Shown in pieces: positions 19,711 to 28,028 of a stretch of DNA of 64,000 bases. A model generated the notes under the pieces. That model had not been told where the DNA came from. It did no database searches and saw only the letters and a list, made by a program, of their open reading frames with translations. The stretch is taken from the NCBI RefSeq assembly GCF_008039565.1, contig NZ_VDUX01000006.1:173894-237893 (forward strand), written 5' to 3'. Within the stretch, counting starts at the first letter, position 1, and the number at the start of each line of letters is the position of its first letter. Position numbers and translations under genes: made by a program. Source of the stretch: Aeromicrobium terrae. GTDB taxonomy: Bacteria > Actinomycetota > Actinomycetes > Propionibacteriales > Nocardioidaceae.

Positions 19711-20469
19711 CTAGACCATCCGACGGACGATGGCGAGGGGGGCGTGCTTCATGACCTGGCCGAGGGGGGCCCAGGGCCAGGTGGGGACGGCGGCGTCGAC
19801 GACCTCGCGCTCGATCACCTTGACCAGGGCCTTGCAGCCGGTCTCGGTGTCGACCATCATCTTCGCCTCCTGCTGGACGCCCTCGTTCATCTCCGACGCG
19901 ATGTAGCCGGGGAAGACCGTCGTGACCTTGATGTCGTGGCCCTTGCGGGTGATCAGGTCGGAGCGGATGCCCTCCGCCAGGTGGGCGACGGCGGCCTTGG
20001 TGGCGGCGTACGTGGTCATCGACGACGGCATGCCGCGCATCGCGGACATCGACGACACCATCACGAGATGGCCGGACTTCCGCTCGTAGAAGTGCTCCAT
20101 GGCCGCCTCGCACTGGGCGAGCGCCGCGATGAAGTTCGTCTCGGCCGTCTGCTTGTTGGCGTAGAACTTGCCGGTGCCGATCCGGCCGCCCTTGCCGAGC
20201 CCGGCGTTCACGATCACGCGGTCGAGGCCGCCGAGGTCGGCCGCGGCCTTCTTGAAGACCTCGAACACCTGGTCGTGGTCGTTCACGTCGAGCGCGTGCA
20301 CGACCACCTCGATGCCGGGGTTCGCGGCCAGCAGCTCGTCGCGGAGCGCCTCCAGGCGGTCGACGCGACGCGCGGTGAGCGCGAGGTGGTGGCCCTTGGC
20401 GGCGAAGATGCGGGCCATCCCGGCGCCGAGGCCGGAGCTCGCTCCGGTGATGAGGACGTTCTTGCGCAT
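19711..20469 (-). CDS. Short-chain dehydrogenase/reductase (SDR)
   Basis: A 252-residue classical SDR. The cofactor loop TGASSGLG is at residues 8-15, the NAG motif in VIVNAGLGKGG, and the catalytic Ser/Tyr/Lys in VSSMSAMRG and TYAATK. The Arg residues after the second strand (ALTARRVDR) suggest NADP(H). It stands alone on the minus strand between a terminator and the membrane-protein gene, so its substrate is not indicated by context. Similar proteins in actinobacteria are annotated only as SDR oxidoreductases. Confidence 0.87.
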   Translation of the reverse strand: MRKNVLITGASSGLGAGMARIFAAKGHHLALTARRVDRLEALRDELLAANPGIEVVVHALDVNDHDQVFEVFKKAAADLGGLDRVIVNAGLGKGGRIGTGKFYANKQTAETNFIAALAQCEAAMEHFYERKSGHLVMVSSMSAMRGMPSSMTTYAATKAAVAHLAEGIRSDLITRKGHDIKVTTVFPGYIASEMNEGVQQEAKMMVDTETGCKALVKVIEREVVDAAVPTWPWAPLGQVMKHAPLAIVRRMV

Positions 20470-20503
20470 CCCCGGAGACTAGCCAAGCCGCCACCTCGCC
20501 GCG

Positions 20504-21151
20504 TCACCGCACGGGGACGGGTTCGCTCACCCGCAGCGACCGCGCCGCCGGCACGAACGCGACGAGGGCAGCCGCCACACCGACGATCCCGAGCGCGACG
20601 CCGCCGGAACCACCAGCCACCGCGAACACCACGCCCGCCACGACCGCCCACACCGGGACTCGGCCCGCCATGCGCAGGCCGATCAGCAGCACGATCGTGC
20701 CGAGGATCAGGCCGGCGATGAACAGGACGATGAGGAGGACGAGCAGCGGGTAGGACTCCGACTCGCTGTCGAGCGCCTTGAGGGCGGCGTCCGACGTGCC
20801 GGCGCGGTCGTACAGCGCGTACGGGGCGTAGAACGCGACGGCGTGGCCGACGGACGCGAGCAGACCGAGGCCGAGCAGGCAGCCGCCGACGAGCGTCGTC
20901 GTGCTGCCACGGCCGCGAGCCGTCGCGACGACCGCCGCCACACCGGGCAGGAACGCGACCGGGGCGAGCGCGCTGAGCAGCGCCGCCGCGAGCCAAAGGC
21001 CGGGCTTGTCCGCGACGGCATCGGTGATGCCGGTCGCGGAGGAACCGGCGTCCTGGTCGACGACGCGCCGGAGCACGTCGCCGATCGTGAACATCAACGG
21101 GCCGACGAGGAGTCCGACGGCACACACACGGGTCATCTTCTGGGAGTTCAT
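20504..21151 (-). CDS. Multi-pass membrane protein of unknown function
   Basis: A 215-residue hydrophobic protein with about six membrane helices: roughly residues 8-28, 50-75, 85-110, 130-160, 165-185 and 188-205. No enzymatic motif was seen. The ATG at 21151 begins NSQKMTRVCAVG, directly before the first helix; the long upstream extension in the same frame is antisense to the histidine kinase and is not credible. It diverges from the two-component system across a ~130-bp gap. Genes placed like this are often the regulon target of the neighbouring system, for example membrane-stress sensors. That role is inference. Confidence 0.75.
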   Translation of the reverse strand: MNSQKMTRVCAVGLLVGPLMFTIGDVLRRVVDQDAGSSATGITDAVADKPGLWLAAALLSALAPVAFLPGVAAVVATARGRGSTTTLVGGCLLGLGLLASVGHAVAFYAPYALYDRAGTSDAALKALDSESESYPLLVLLIVLFIAGLILGTIVLLIGLRMAGRVPVWAVVAGVVFAVAGGSGGVALGIVGVAAALVAFVPAARSLRVSEPVPVR

Positions 21152-21280
21152 GCCGCCACCGTCGCCGCTCGACGTGGTCCGCCGATTCCCCCTGAGCACC
21201 GGTCCTGCTCCCCCTGGAGGTGGATCCCTCTCCGCCCGAAAGCGGACCACGGCGCCGTCACGCAGCCCTACGCTCGAACG

Positions 21281-22408
21281 GTGAGATCGTTGCGCGTGCG
21301 AATCATCGGCGGCGTGCCGGTGCTCGACGTCGCGCTCGCGACGATCCTCCTGGTCGCATCCGTCGGCGGCCTGGTCACCGGCGAGGTCGAGGAGACCCCA
21401 CTGACGGTGACGCTCCCCGTGGCGGTCGTCAGCAGTCTCGGCGTCCTTGGTCGTTCCCGCGCGCCGCTCCTCGCCGTGGTGCTCACGAGTGCCGCGACGC
21501 TGGTTCAGACGTTCGGCACGGGCGCGGCACCGGGCTCGCTCATGTCCCTGGTGATCGTCCTCGTGCTCGCGTTCTCGGTGGGCGCCGAGTGCGACGAGGG
21601 GCAGGCGGCGATCGGCATCGGCGTCCTGGCCACCGCCCTCTGCATCGGCGAGTGGGTGGACCACGGCTCGGACTACGCCTTCATCGTCATCATGCTCGGC
21701 GGCGCCTGGCTGGTTGGTCGTGCGACCCGGACCCTGCGCGAGCGGGCGACGTTCGCCGAGCAGCACCAGCGCGACCTGGCGCGGCTCGCCGTCGCCGACG
21801 AGCGCACCCGCATCGCCCGCGAGCTGCACGACGTCGTGGCGCACGGGCTCAGCGTCATCGCCGTGCAGGCCGACGCCGCGGAGGCCGCGCTCGCGAAAGA
21901 CCCGTCCCGTGCGGCGGCGCCGCTCGACGCGATCCGGGCCAGCGCGCGCGAGGCGCTCGACGACATGCGCCAGCTGCTGCACGTGCTCCGCGACGTGCAC
22001 AACCCGGAGCGCGCCCCGGCCCGCGGTCTCGCGGACCTCGAGCCCTTGGTCGCAGGGCTGCGCGACGCCGGCTTGCCCCTCGAGGCGGACGTGCAGGTGC
22101 GCGAGCCGGTGCCCGCCGGCATCGAGCTGGCGGTCTACCGCATCGCCCAGGAAGGACTCACCAACGTCGTGAAGCACGCCGGGACCGTGCCGACCCGGCT
22201 CGTCGTCGAGTCGGCGGGCGACGGGATCCAGGTGACCGTGCGCAACGCCACCGGTCGGCGGGCCATCCCTCCCCCGACGTCGGGGCACGGCCTGCACGGC
22301 GCCCGCGAGCGCGCGGAGGCCGCCGGCGGCGATCTTCAGGCCCGGCGTACCGACGACGGCGGGTTCGAGCTCGTCGCGCACCTCCCGGTCCGTCAGGAGG
22401 AACGATGA
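21281..22408 (+). CDS. Sensor histidine kinase, NarL/DesK type
   Basis: A 375-residue membrane histidine kinase. About five helices fill residues 10-147. The HisKA_3 dimerisation domain follows with the phospho-acceptor His183 in ARELHDVVAHGLSV, then a HATPase_c domain with YRIAQEGLTNVVKHA (N box) and SGHGLHGARERA (G box). It would phosphorylate the response regulator encoded next, whose ATG overlaps this stop codon. The GTG at 21281 puts the first helix at the N-terminus. No large extracellular sensor domain is present, so it may sense the membrane itself. Confidence 0.9.
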   Translation: MRSLRVRIIGGVPVLDVALATILLVASVGGLVTGEVEETPLTVTLPVAVVSSLGVLGRSRAPLLAVVLTSAATLVQTFGTGAAPGSLMSLVIVLVLAFSVGAECDEGQAAIGIGVLATALCIGEWVDHGSDYAFIVIMLGGAWLVGRATRTLRERATFAEQHQRDLARLAVADERTRIARELHDVVAHGLSVIAVQADAAEAALAKDPSRAAAPLDAIRASAREALDDMRQLLHVLRDVHNPERAPARGLADLEPLVAGLRDAGLPLEADVQVREPVPAGIELAVYRIAQEGLTNVVKHAGTVPTRLVVESAGDGIQVTVRNATGRRAIPPPTSGHGLHGARERAEAAGGDLQARRTDDGGFELVAHLPVRQEER

Positions 22409-23061
22409 CCAGCGTCCTGCTGTGCGACGACCAGCAGCTCGTGCGCGACGGGTTCCGGCTCATCCTCGATCTCGAGGACGACATGGACGTCGTGGGCGAG
22501 GCCGCCGACGGCGCCGCGTGCATCGAGCAGGTGGCCGCGCACCGGCCGGACGTCGTGCTGATGGACATCCGCATGCCACGGATGGACGGCGTCGAGGCGA
22601 CGCGACGGCTGGTGGCGGCCGCGACGCCGGCGAAGATCCTCGTCCTCACCACGTTCGACCTCGACGAGTACGTGTACGAGGCGCTGCACGCGGGGGCGAG
22701 CGGCTTCATGCTCAAGGACGTCCCCCGCGAGCAGCTCGTCGCGGCCATCCGACTCGTGGCGAGCGGCGACGCGGTCACCGCCCCGAAGATCACCAGCCGG
22801 CTCATCGAGCAGTACGTCAGCACGCCGCCGCCGTCGGCCGGCGTCCCGGATGCCGTGTCCGCGCTCAGCGAGCGTGAGCTGGACGTGTTCCGCCTGCTCG
22901 CCCGCGGCCGGTCGAACTCCGAGATCGCGGCAGAGCTCTTCCTCGGCGAGGCCACGATCAAGACGCACGTCGGCAGCATCCTCACCAAGCTGGACCTTCG
23001 CGACCGCGTGCAGGCGGTGGTGCTGGCGTACGAGTGCGGGCTGGTCCGGCCCGGCGCCTAG
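22405..23061 (+). CDS. LuxR/NarL-family response regulator
   Basis: A 218-residue response regulator. The receiver domain has the acidic pair at residues 8-9, the phospho-acceptor Asp54 in VLMDIRMP, the conserved Thr in VLTTFD and the Lys in MLKDVP. A LuxR-type helix-turn-helix follows at about 150-210 (LSERELDVFRLLARGRSNSE, then GEATIKTHVGSIL). It is coupled to the histidine kinase by an ATGA overlap after an AGGAGG ribosome site. Its 3' end overlaps the convergent acetyltransferase gene by 4 nt. The divergent membrane-protein gene is the obvious candidate target. Confidence 0.93.
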   Translation: MTSVLLCDDQQLVRDGFRLILDLEDDMDVVGEAADGAACIEQVAAHRPDVVLMDIRMPRMDGVEATRRLVAAATPAKILVLTTFDLDEYVYEALHAGASGFMLKDVPREQLVAAIRLVASGDAVTAPKITSRLIEQYVSTPPPSAGVPDAVSALSERELDVFRLLARGRSNSEIAAELFLGEATIKTHVGSILTKLDLRDRVQAVVLAYECGLVRPGA

Positions 23062-23498
23062 AGGACCCAGCCGAAGCTGCGGGCGTCCCAGGACGGCTCG
23101 GTGCGCTCGTAGAAGCGGTGGGCGTCGACGCGGGTGAACGCCGAGTCGAGCTCGAGGTGGGCGGCGCCGTGCTCGCGCGCCCACGCCTTCGCGGCGTCGA
23201 GCAGCGCTCCGCCGAGGCCGCCGGACCGGGCGTCGGGCGCGACGGCGAGGTCCTCGACCCATACCCGCTGGCCGTACCGGACGGAGAGGATGTCGAGGTA
23301 CACGGTGATGAACCCCTGGACCTCGCCGTCGACGTCAGCGACGAACACCGTCCCGCGGTCGGAGTCGAGCAGTGCGTGCAACCTCTCGGCGGCGGTGCCG
23401 GCGTCCCAGTCGGCGACGCGACGCCCGGGCGCGGCGAACAGCCACTCGTAGCCCTCGACGAGGGCGGGAACGTCGGCGGCGGTGGCTTCTCTGATCAC
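23058..23498 (-). CDS. GNAT family N-acetyltransferase
   Basis: A 146-residue GNAT protein, complete for a single domain, starting with GTG at 23498. The acetyl-CoA binding motif A is seen as [27 protein letters not shown], with the R/Q-x-x-G-x-G/A loop as RSGGLGG. The last strand AHLELDSAF and the tyrosine in RFYER fit motif B. It transfers an acetyl group from acetyl-CoA to an unknown amine or peptide. It follows the histidine phosphatase gene on the same strand with a 15-bp gap, and its stop overlaps that of the convergent response regulator. Confidence 0.85.
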   Translation of the reverse strand: MIREATAADVPALVEGYEWLFAAPGRRVADWDAGTAAERLHALLDSDRGTVFVADVDGEVQGFITVYLDILSVRYGQRVWVEDLAVAPDARSGGLGGALLDAAKAWAREHGAAHLELDSAFTRVDAHRFYERTEPSWDARSFGWVL

Positions 23499-23513
23499 CG
23501 GCTCATCGTCCCA

Positions 23514-24155
23514 TCAGCGGAACGTCTGGGAGTCCCGCGGCACGTGCGTGTGCTCGTTGAAGCTCAGCAGCCGGGTGCCGCCGCGGCCGACAATGACCGT
23601 GGTGACCGACGCGTTCACGATCACCCGGTTGAGGGTGATGAACAGCGACGCGTCACCGGCGAGCAGGTGCGACGTCACCAGTGCGATCGGCCCGCCCGAC
23701 GTGAAGACGGCAGCGCTCTGGCCGGACCCGGTGTGTGCGACGGCGTCCTCGAGCCCGCCGATCACGCGCGCGCCGAAGTCGGCGAACGTCTCGTGGCCGT
23801 CACTGCCGGAGCCGCCGACCCAGCCCTCCAGCGCGGCGTCGAGCTGGGACTGGAACTCGCGGGCGTCCGCGGGGCGACCCGCCGCCTCCAGGTGACCGGT
23901 GAGCGCGAGGTGGTCGTACTCGTTCCAGCGGGGGTCGATGTCGTACTGGTCGCCGTCGACGGCGTCGAGCGCGGCGACGGCGGTCTGGGTGTGCCGGCGC
24001 ATCGACCCGCTCACCGACCAGTCGGGCCGGAAGCCCGAGGCCTCCCACGACTGGCCGAGCCACGTGCCCTGCTTCGTGCCGAGCTCGGACAGGAGGTCGT
24101 AGTCGTCAGCACCCCAGGACGCCTGGCCGTGCCGGATCAGATGGATGGCTCCCAC
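23514..24155 (-). CDS. Histidine phosphatase family protein
   Basis: A 213-residue member of the phosphoglycerate-mutase-like superfamily. The phosphohistidine motif RHG is at residues 8-10 (IHLIRHGQAS), and the late catalytic segment FTSGGPIALVTSHLL takes the place of the usual second GH motif: a Gly-Gly replaces the usual Gly-His. The GTG at 24155 gives a start directly before the first strand. It probably acts as a phosphatase on a small phosphoester; the target is unknown. The missing second-motif His may change activity. Confidence 0.8.
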   Translation of the reverse strand: MGAIHLIRHGQASWGADDYDLLSELGTKQGTWLGQSWEASGFRPDWSVSGSMRRHTQTAVAALDAVDGDQYDIDPRWNEYDHLALTGHLEAAGRPADAREFQSQLDAALEGWVGGSGSDGHETFADFGARVIGGLEDAVAHTGSGQSAAVFTSGGPIALVTSHLLAGDASLFITLNRVIVNASVTTVIVGRGGTRLLSFNEHTHVPRDSQTFR

Positions 24156-24180
24156 GCGGGCACCCTACTGGGACATGGAA

Positions 24181-24214
24181 CGAGGTCCGGCCCGGGAGAC
24201 TGGGCCGGACCTCG
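24181..24214. terminator. Strong terminator hairpin after the fasciclin gene
   Basis: Perfect 13-bp arms, CGAGGTCCGGCCC (24181-24193) and GGGCCGGACCTCG (24202-24214), with an 8-nt loop. It lies 40 bp after the fasciclin stop codon and before the start of the histidine phosphatase gene on the same strand. Confidence 0.75.
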
Positions 24215-24254
24215 CGTCCATGAGAACACCTCCGAGGGTCAGCTCGGAGCCGTT

Positions 24255-24899
24255 TCAGCTAGGCGGCATCAGGACGGTGTCGATGAGGTACACCGTCGCG
24301 TTGGCCGTCTTGACGCCACCACAGATGACGCCGGCCTGGTCGCCGACGCGGATGTCGTCGCCGGAGCCCGTGACCTTCAGCTCGGCGCCGTTGACGGTCT
24401 TGTGCGTGCCGTCGATGTCGGCCGGAGCGATCTGGCCCGGGATCACGTGGTACGTCAGCACCGACTCGAGCGTCTTCGCGCCTGCCTCGGTGCCGAGCGT
24501 CTTGACCGTGTCGGCCGGCAGCTTGGCGAACGCGTCGTCGACCGGGGCGAACACCGTGAACTCCCCGCCGTTGAGCGTGTCGACGAGATCGACCTTCGGG
24601 TTGAGCTGGCCACTGACGGCGGCGACGAGGGTCTTCAGCAGCGGGTTGTTGCTGGCGGCCGTGGCGACCGGGTCCTGCGCCATGCCGTCGACCGAGCCGG
24701 CGCCGGACGGAACCGCCTTGGCGTAGTCGGCGCAGCCGGGTCCGACGAGGTCAGCACCCGCATCTGCCGCGGTGTCGGTCGTCGAGGTGTCCGACGCCTT
24801 GGCGTCGCCGCCGTCGCTGTCCGAGCCGCAGGCTGCGGTGAAGAGCGACAGGAGGGCCACCGCCGCGACGGCGAGGGTCTTGCTCCTGGTGGTGCGCAT
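24255..24899 (-). CDS. Fasciclin (FAS1) domain lipoprotein
   Basis: A 214-residue secreted lipoprotein: signal peptide with lipobox TAAC (Cys24), a Gly/Asp/Ser/Thr-rich linker to about residue 50, then one FAS1 domain with [13 protein letters not shown] (helix 1), [15 protein letters not shown] (H1 motif) and the late [11 protein letters not shown] (H2 motif). FAS1 domains mediate adhesion or protein contacts at the cell surface. It lies 25 bp downstream of the molybdopterin oxidoreductase gene, a pairing that suggests a shared operon and perhaps a complex in the membrane; that is inference. Confidence 0.9.
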   Translation of the reverse strand: MRTTRSKTLAVAAVALLSLFTAACGSDSDGGDAKASDTSTTDTAADAGADLVGPGCADYAKAVPSGAGSVDGMAQDPVATAASNNPLLKTLVAAVSGQLNPKVDLVDTLNGGEFTVFAPVDDAFAKLPADTVKTLGTEAGAKTLESVLTYHVIPGQIAPADIDGTHKTVNGAELKVTGSGDDIRVGDQAGVICGGVKTANATVYLIDTVLMPPS

Positions 24900-24924
24900 G
24901 ATTTCTCCTTCGGTTGGGTCGTGC

Positions 24925-26478
24925 TCAGGCGACGCGGAACTGGACGCTGTGCCAGCCGGTCGATCCGTCCGGCGCGATGCGTGCGCGGTCGGAGGTCTGG
25001 GTCGTTCCGTTCTTGTCGGTGGCGCGGACGGTGAGCTGGTGCGAGCCCTCGGTGGCGTCGTCCCACTGCCACGACCACTGGCGCCACGTGTCGACGCTGT
25101 CCTCGTCGGCGAGGTCCACGTCCTGCCAGGCGCCGTCGTCGACCTTCACCTCGACGCGCTCGATGCCGGTGTTCTGCGCCCAGGCGACGCCGCCGACACG
25201 GACGGCGTCTCGCGGGAAGGTCTGGAACGACGTCGGCACGTCGATGCGCGACGACATCTTGATCGGCGCCTCGGCGTCGTAGCCGCGCTTCGTCCAGTAG
25301 GCCTTGAAGTCGGCGAACCGGGTGACCTCGAGGTCGACGAGCCACTTGGTCGCGGACACGTAGCCGTAGAGGCCGGGAACGACCATGCGTACCGGGAACC
25401 CGTGGGCCAGCGGCAGCGGCTCGCCGTTCATCCCGACGGCGATCAGGGCGTCCCGGTTCTCGTCGGTGAGTGCGCTGAGCGGGGTGCCGATGGTCATGTC
25501 GTCGGCGCTCGTCGTCTTGACCGCGTCCGCGCCGGACTGGACGCCCGCACGGGCAAGGAGGTCGCGTACGGGCACGCCCAGCCAGGTCGCGTTGCCGACA
25601 TAGGGGCCGCCGACCTCGTTCGAGACGCAGGTCAGCGTGATGCGGCGCTCGACGAGACGCTCCTTGAGCAGGTCGCGGAAGCTGAGGTTCAGCTCGCGGT
25701 CGACCATCCCGTGGATGCGCAGCGAGTAGCCCTCGACCGGCACCTGAGGGACCCGCAGGGCCGTGTCGATCCGGTAGAAGTCGCGGTTCGACGTGATGAA
25801 CCGGCTGACGCCGTCCACGTCGGCCTGGGCGCCGGCCGGCACCGCCGACGCCGCCTCGGCAGCGGCCGGCAGCCGGACGGCACGACGGGAGTCCGCTGCG
25901 GCGTTCTTCCCGAGGTACTTCGTGACCACACCGCCGAGGACGATCCCGGCGCTCGCTCCGAGCACCGCGCGGAGGAAGGCGCGGCGATCGAACGAGCCGG
26001 AGACGTCGTCCCCGGCCCTCGGCGCGAGCTCGAGCGTCCGCAGCAGGACGGCGAGCAGACCGAGGCTGACGGCGAGCGTCACGAGCGCCGGGACCAGCGT
26101 GAGGGTACGGGACGCGGTCGCCGTGCGGTCGAGGGCCGCGGTGGTCAGGGCCAACAGGCCGAGCGCGGCGAAGATGCCGTACGCGACCCGGGGCCGGCGC
26201 AGCCCGATCCAGCCCGCTACTCCCGCGGCGACGAGAAGGGTCACGGCCACGCCGGCGATCAGGACCGGCTTGTCGTTCGTGCCGAACTGCCGGATGGCGA
26301 GCTCCTTGAGGGACCGCGGCGTCAAGTCGATCGCCCGGTTCCCCACGGACTCGATCGGGGAGGGCACCCCGGTCAGCAGAGCGGCCAGCCCGGTCGCGAG
26401 AGCCACTCCCGCGGCGGCCGACAGGACGCCCGTGAGCACTCCCGTCCACCACGGTGCGGTCCGGCCCTTGCTCTGCAT
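24925..26478 (-). CDS. Membrane-anchored molybdopterin-dependent oxidoreductase (sulfite oxidase family)
   Basis: A 517-residue protein. Four hydrophobic helices (about residues 11-38, 71-93, 98-116, 125-148) precede a twin-arginine motif RRAFL at 165-169 and a fifth helix (about 171-190). The C-terminal part is the sulfite-oxidase-type molybdopterin domain with the Mo-ligand cysteine about C284 in LTCVSN, followed by a dimerisation-type beta domain (WRQWSWQW). The topology places the cofactor domain outside the cell. Helices before an internal Tat signal fit the dual Sec/Tat class known from actinobacterial QcrA. The electron donor and substrate are unknown. The fasciclin lipoprotein follows in the operon. 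Confidence 0.88.
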   Translation of the reverse strand: MQSKGRTAPWWTGVLTGVLSAAAGVALATGLAALLTGVPSPIESVGNRAIDLTPRSLKELAIRQFGTNDKPVLIAGVAVTLLVAAGVAGWIGLRRPRVAYGIFAALGLLALTTAALDRTATASRTLTLVPALVTLAVSLGLLAVLLRTLELAPRAGDDVSGSFDRRAFLRAVLGASAGIVLGGVVTKYLGKNAAADSRRAVRLPAAAEAASAVPAGAQADVDGVSRFITSNRDFYRIDTALRVPQVPVEGYSLRIHGMVDRELNLSFRDLLKERLVERRITLTCVSNEVGGPYVGNATWLGVPVRDLLARAGVQSGADAVKTTSADDMTIGTPLSALTDENRDALIAVGMNGEPLPLAHGFPVRMVVPGLYGYVSATKWLVDLEVTRFADFKAYWTKRGYDAEAPIKMSSRIDVPTSFQTFPRDAVRVGGVAWAQNTGIERVEVKVDDGAWQDVDLADEDSVDTWRQWSWQWDDATEGSHQLTVRATDKNGTTQTSDRARIAPDGSTGWHSVQFRVA

Positions 26479-26613
26479 GTGGGTGGTTCGGCGCCCCGGC
26501 CCGCTTGGATGGGTCCAAGTTCCCGGAGCTCCCGGTCAGGTTGGGAACGTGCACCCATCCCACGGGACACGGCACGGGTGGACGCTGGACTCACGCTGGA
26601 CCCAGGAGGTTCC

Positions 26614-27042
26614 ATGACTACCGACACCGAGGCCTTCCTCGCCGACGTGATGCCGCGCTGGTCCGCCGCCGACGTCGCGCTGCACAACGGCGACGCCACG
26701 CCGCGCTTCGACCTCTGGTCGCACGACGACCCGGTGACGCTGTTCGGCGCGGCGCTCTCGGCGAGCGGCTGGGACGACGTGTCGGCGGTCTTCCGGCACC
26801 TGGAGGACGAGTTCTCCGACTGCACGCACGCCGACATCGAGCTCGTCGCGGCCGGTGCCAGCGGCGACCTCGCCTACACCGTCACCTACGAGCACACCAG
26901 CGCGTCGGTCCGGGGCGAGCCGCGGACGTACACGCTGCGGTCGACGCAGGTCTACCGCCGCGAGGACGGCGTCTGGAAGGTCGTCCACCGGCACGGGGAC
27001 ACCCCGCCGAGCGGCGACCTCGAGGAGTCCGTGACCCGCTGA
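26614..27042 (+). CDS. SnoaL/NTF2-like (DUF4440-type) protein
   Basis: A 142-residue single-domain NTF2-like protein. It has an N-terminal helix pair, then DPVTLFGAALSASGWDDV and the final paired strands YTLRSTQVYRREDGVWKVVHRHGD, the usual end of ketosteroid-isomerase-like folds. The function is unassigned; such proteins are isomerases, hydrolases or stress proteins. A strong AGGAGG ribosome site precedes the ATG at 26614; the much longer reading upstream is antisense to the molybdoenzyme. It is divergent from the molybdoenzyme gene and convergent with the alpha/beta hydrolase. Confidence 0.82.
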   Translation: MTTDTEAFLADVMPRWSAADVALHNGDATPRFDLWSHDDPVTLFGAALSASGWDDVSAVFRHLEDEFSDCTHADIELVAAGASGDLAYTVTYEHTSASVRGEPRTYTLRSTQVYRREDGVWKVVHRHGDTPPSGDLEESVTR

Positions 27043-27051
27043 CTCCTCAGG

Positions 27052-27945
27052 TCAAGAGGCGCGCCACTGACCCAGCAGGGTCTGCAGCAGGGCGATGAGG
27101 GCGATCGGCTGGTCGAGCATGATGTGGTGCCCCGCGTCGGGGACGACGGTCACCGGCACGTGACCGCCGAGCCGGCCCTTGACCACCTCGGTGATGTCGG
27201 TGGTGGCCATACCCCGCTCGCCGCGCACGAGGGCGACGGGGCACGCGGTCGTCGCAAGGTCCTCCGGCTCCATCTGCGAGCGCAGGAAGATGTGCGGGTC
27301 GAACTTCCAGGTCCACCCGCCGGTCTCACCTGCCGCCCGCGGCCCGGCACCCCCGCCGTCGACCTTACGCACGGAGCCGGCGGCGATGTGACGACGGACG
27401 TACTCCAGGGAGGACTCGTCCTTCGGCAGGGTCCGGAAGCGCGCTTCGGTCTCCTCGCGGGTGGGGTGGATCTTGTTCGGCGGGACGTCGCGCCCGGACG
27501 CGAGCCACTCCTTGACCTCCGGCGACAGCTCGCGCACCGGCGAGTCGATGGCGACCGCGCCGGCGAGCTCCGCACCGTGGTCGCGGGCCGCGGTGAGCGC
27601 GACGAACCCGCCCATGCTGTGGCCGAAGATGATCGGCTCGACGTCGGACTCCGCCCGCGCGACGGCGAGCACCTCGTCCGCCCAGGTCTCCAGCGAGTAC
27701 GTCTCGCGGCGGTCGCTGTCGCCGTGCCCGGACAGGTCGATCGACAGCACGCGGCTCTCGGCCACCAGGTGCGGGCCGATGTGGTCCCACCAGCCGCCGT
27801 GCGCCGCACCGCCGTGCACGAGGACGACGGGCGGGAGGCCGGGCTTGCCCCAGGCGCGGTAGACGATGCGCGCGCCGTCGACCGCGACCTCGGCCTCGTC
27901 GCGGGGCGCGTCGACCGCGTCGGTGAACCACGTGGGGGTATCCAT
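27052..27945 (-). CDS. Alpha/beta fold hydrolase
   Basis: A 297-residue hydrolase with the oxyanion segment VLVHGGAAHGGWWDH, nucleophile elbow GHSMGG and a late histidine in PDAGHHIMLDQP. This is the usual length and motif order for epoxide-hydrolase/haloalkane-type and carboxylester alpha/beta hydrolases. A Gly-rich DGGGAGPRAAGETGG stretch in the cap region is encoded by a dispersed DNA repeat. It is divergent from an SDR across an 83-bp region containing a perfect ACAGTC-N6-GACTGT operator-like site. The substrate is unknown; the SDR neighbour suggests an alcohol/ester or terpenoid pathway. Confidence 0.87.
   Translation of the reverse strand: MDTPTWFTDAVDAPRDEAEVAVDGARIVYRAWGKPGLPPVVLVHGGAAHGGWWDHIGPHLVAESRVLSIDLSGHGDSDRRETYSLETWADEVLAVARAESDVEPIIFGHSMGGFVALTAARDHGAELAGAVAIDSPVRELSPEVKEWLASGRDVPPNKIHPTREETEARFRTLPKDESSLEYVRRHIAAGSVRKVDGGGAGPRAAGETGGWTWKFDPHIFLRSQMEPEDLATTACPVALVRGERGMATTDITEVVKGRLGGHVPVTVVPDAGHHIMLDQPIALIALLQTLLGQWRAS
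27331..27357 (-). repeat. Dispersed GGCGGGGGTGCCGGGCC repeat, copy 3
   Basis: On the minus strand it reads GGCGGGGGTGCCGGGCC, then GCGGGCGGCAG. It sits in the cap region of the alpha/beta hydrolase and encodes a Gly/Ala-rich stretch that interrupts an otherwise ordinary hydrolase sequence. Confidence 0.65.
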
Positions 27946-27962
27946 GCCGTGCCCTTCCAGTT

Positions 27963-27980
27963 ACAGTCACCCTTGACTGT
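27963..27980. promoter_or_regulatory. Operator-like palindrome between hydrolase and SDR genes
   Basis: ACAGTC and GACTGT are perfect 6-bp arms with a 6-bp spacer, centred in the divergent region. The adjacent sequence CTTGACTGTTTG recurs in reverse next to the TetR start at 9694-9705, so one regulator may bind both. Confidence 0.5.
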
Positions 27981-28028
27981 TTGTGCGCACTCCGCACGAT
28001 ATCGCCCGGCGGACGTCAGGAGAACTCC

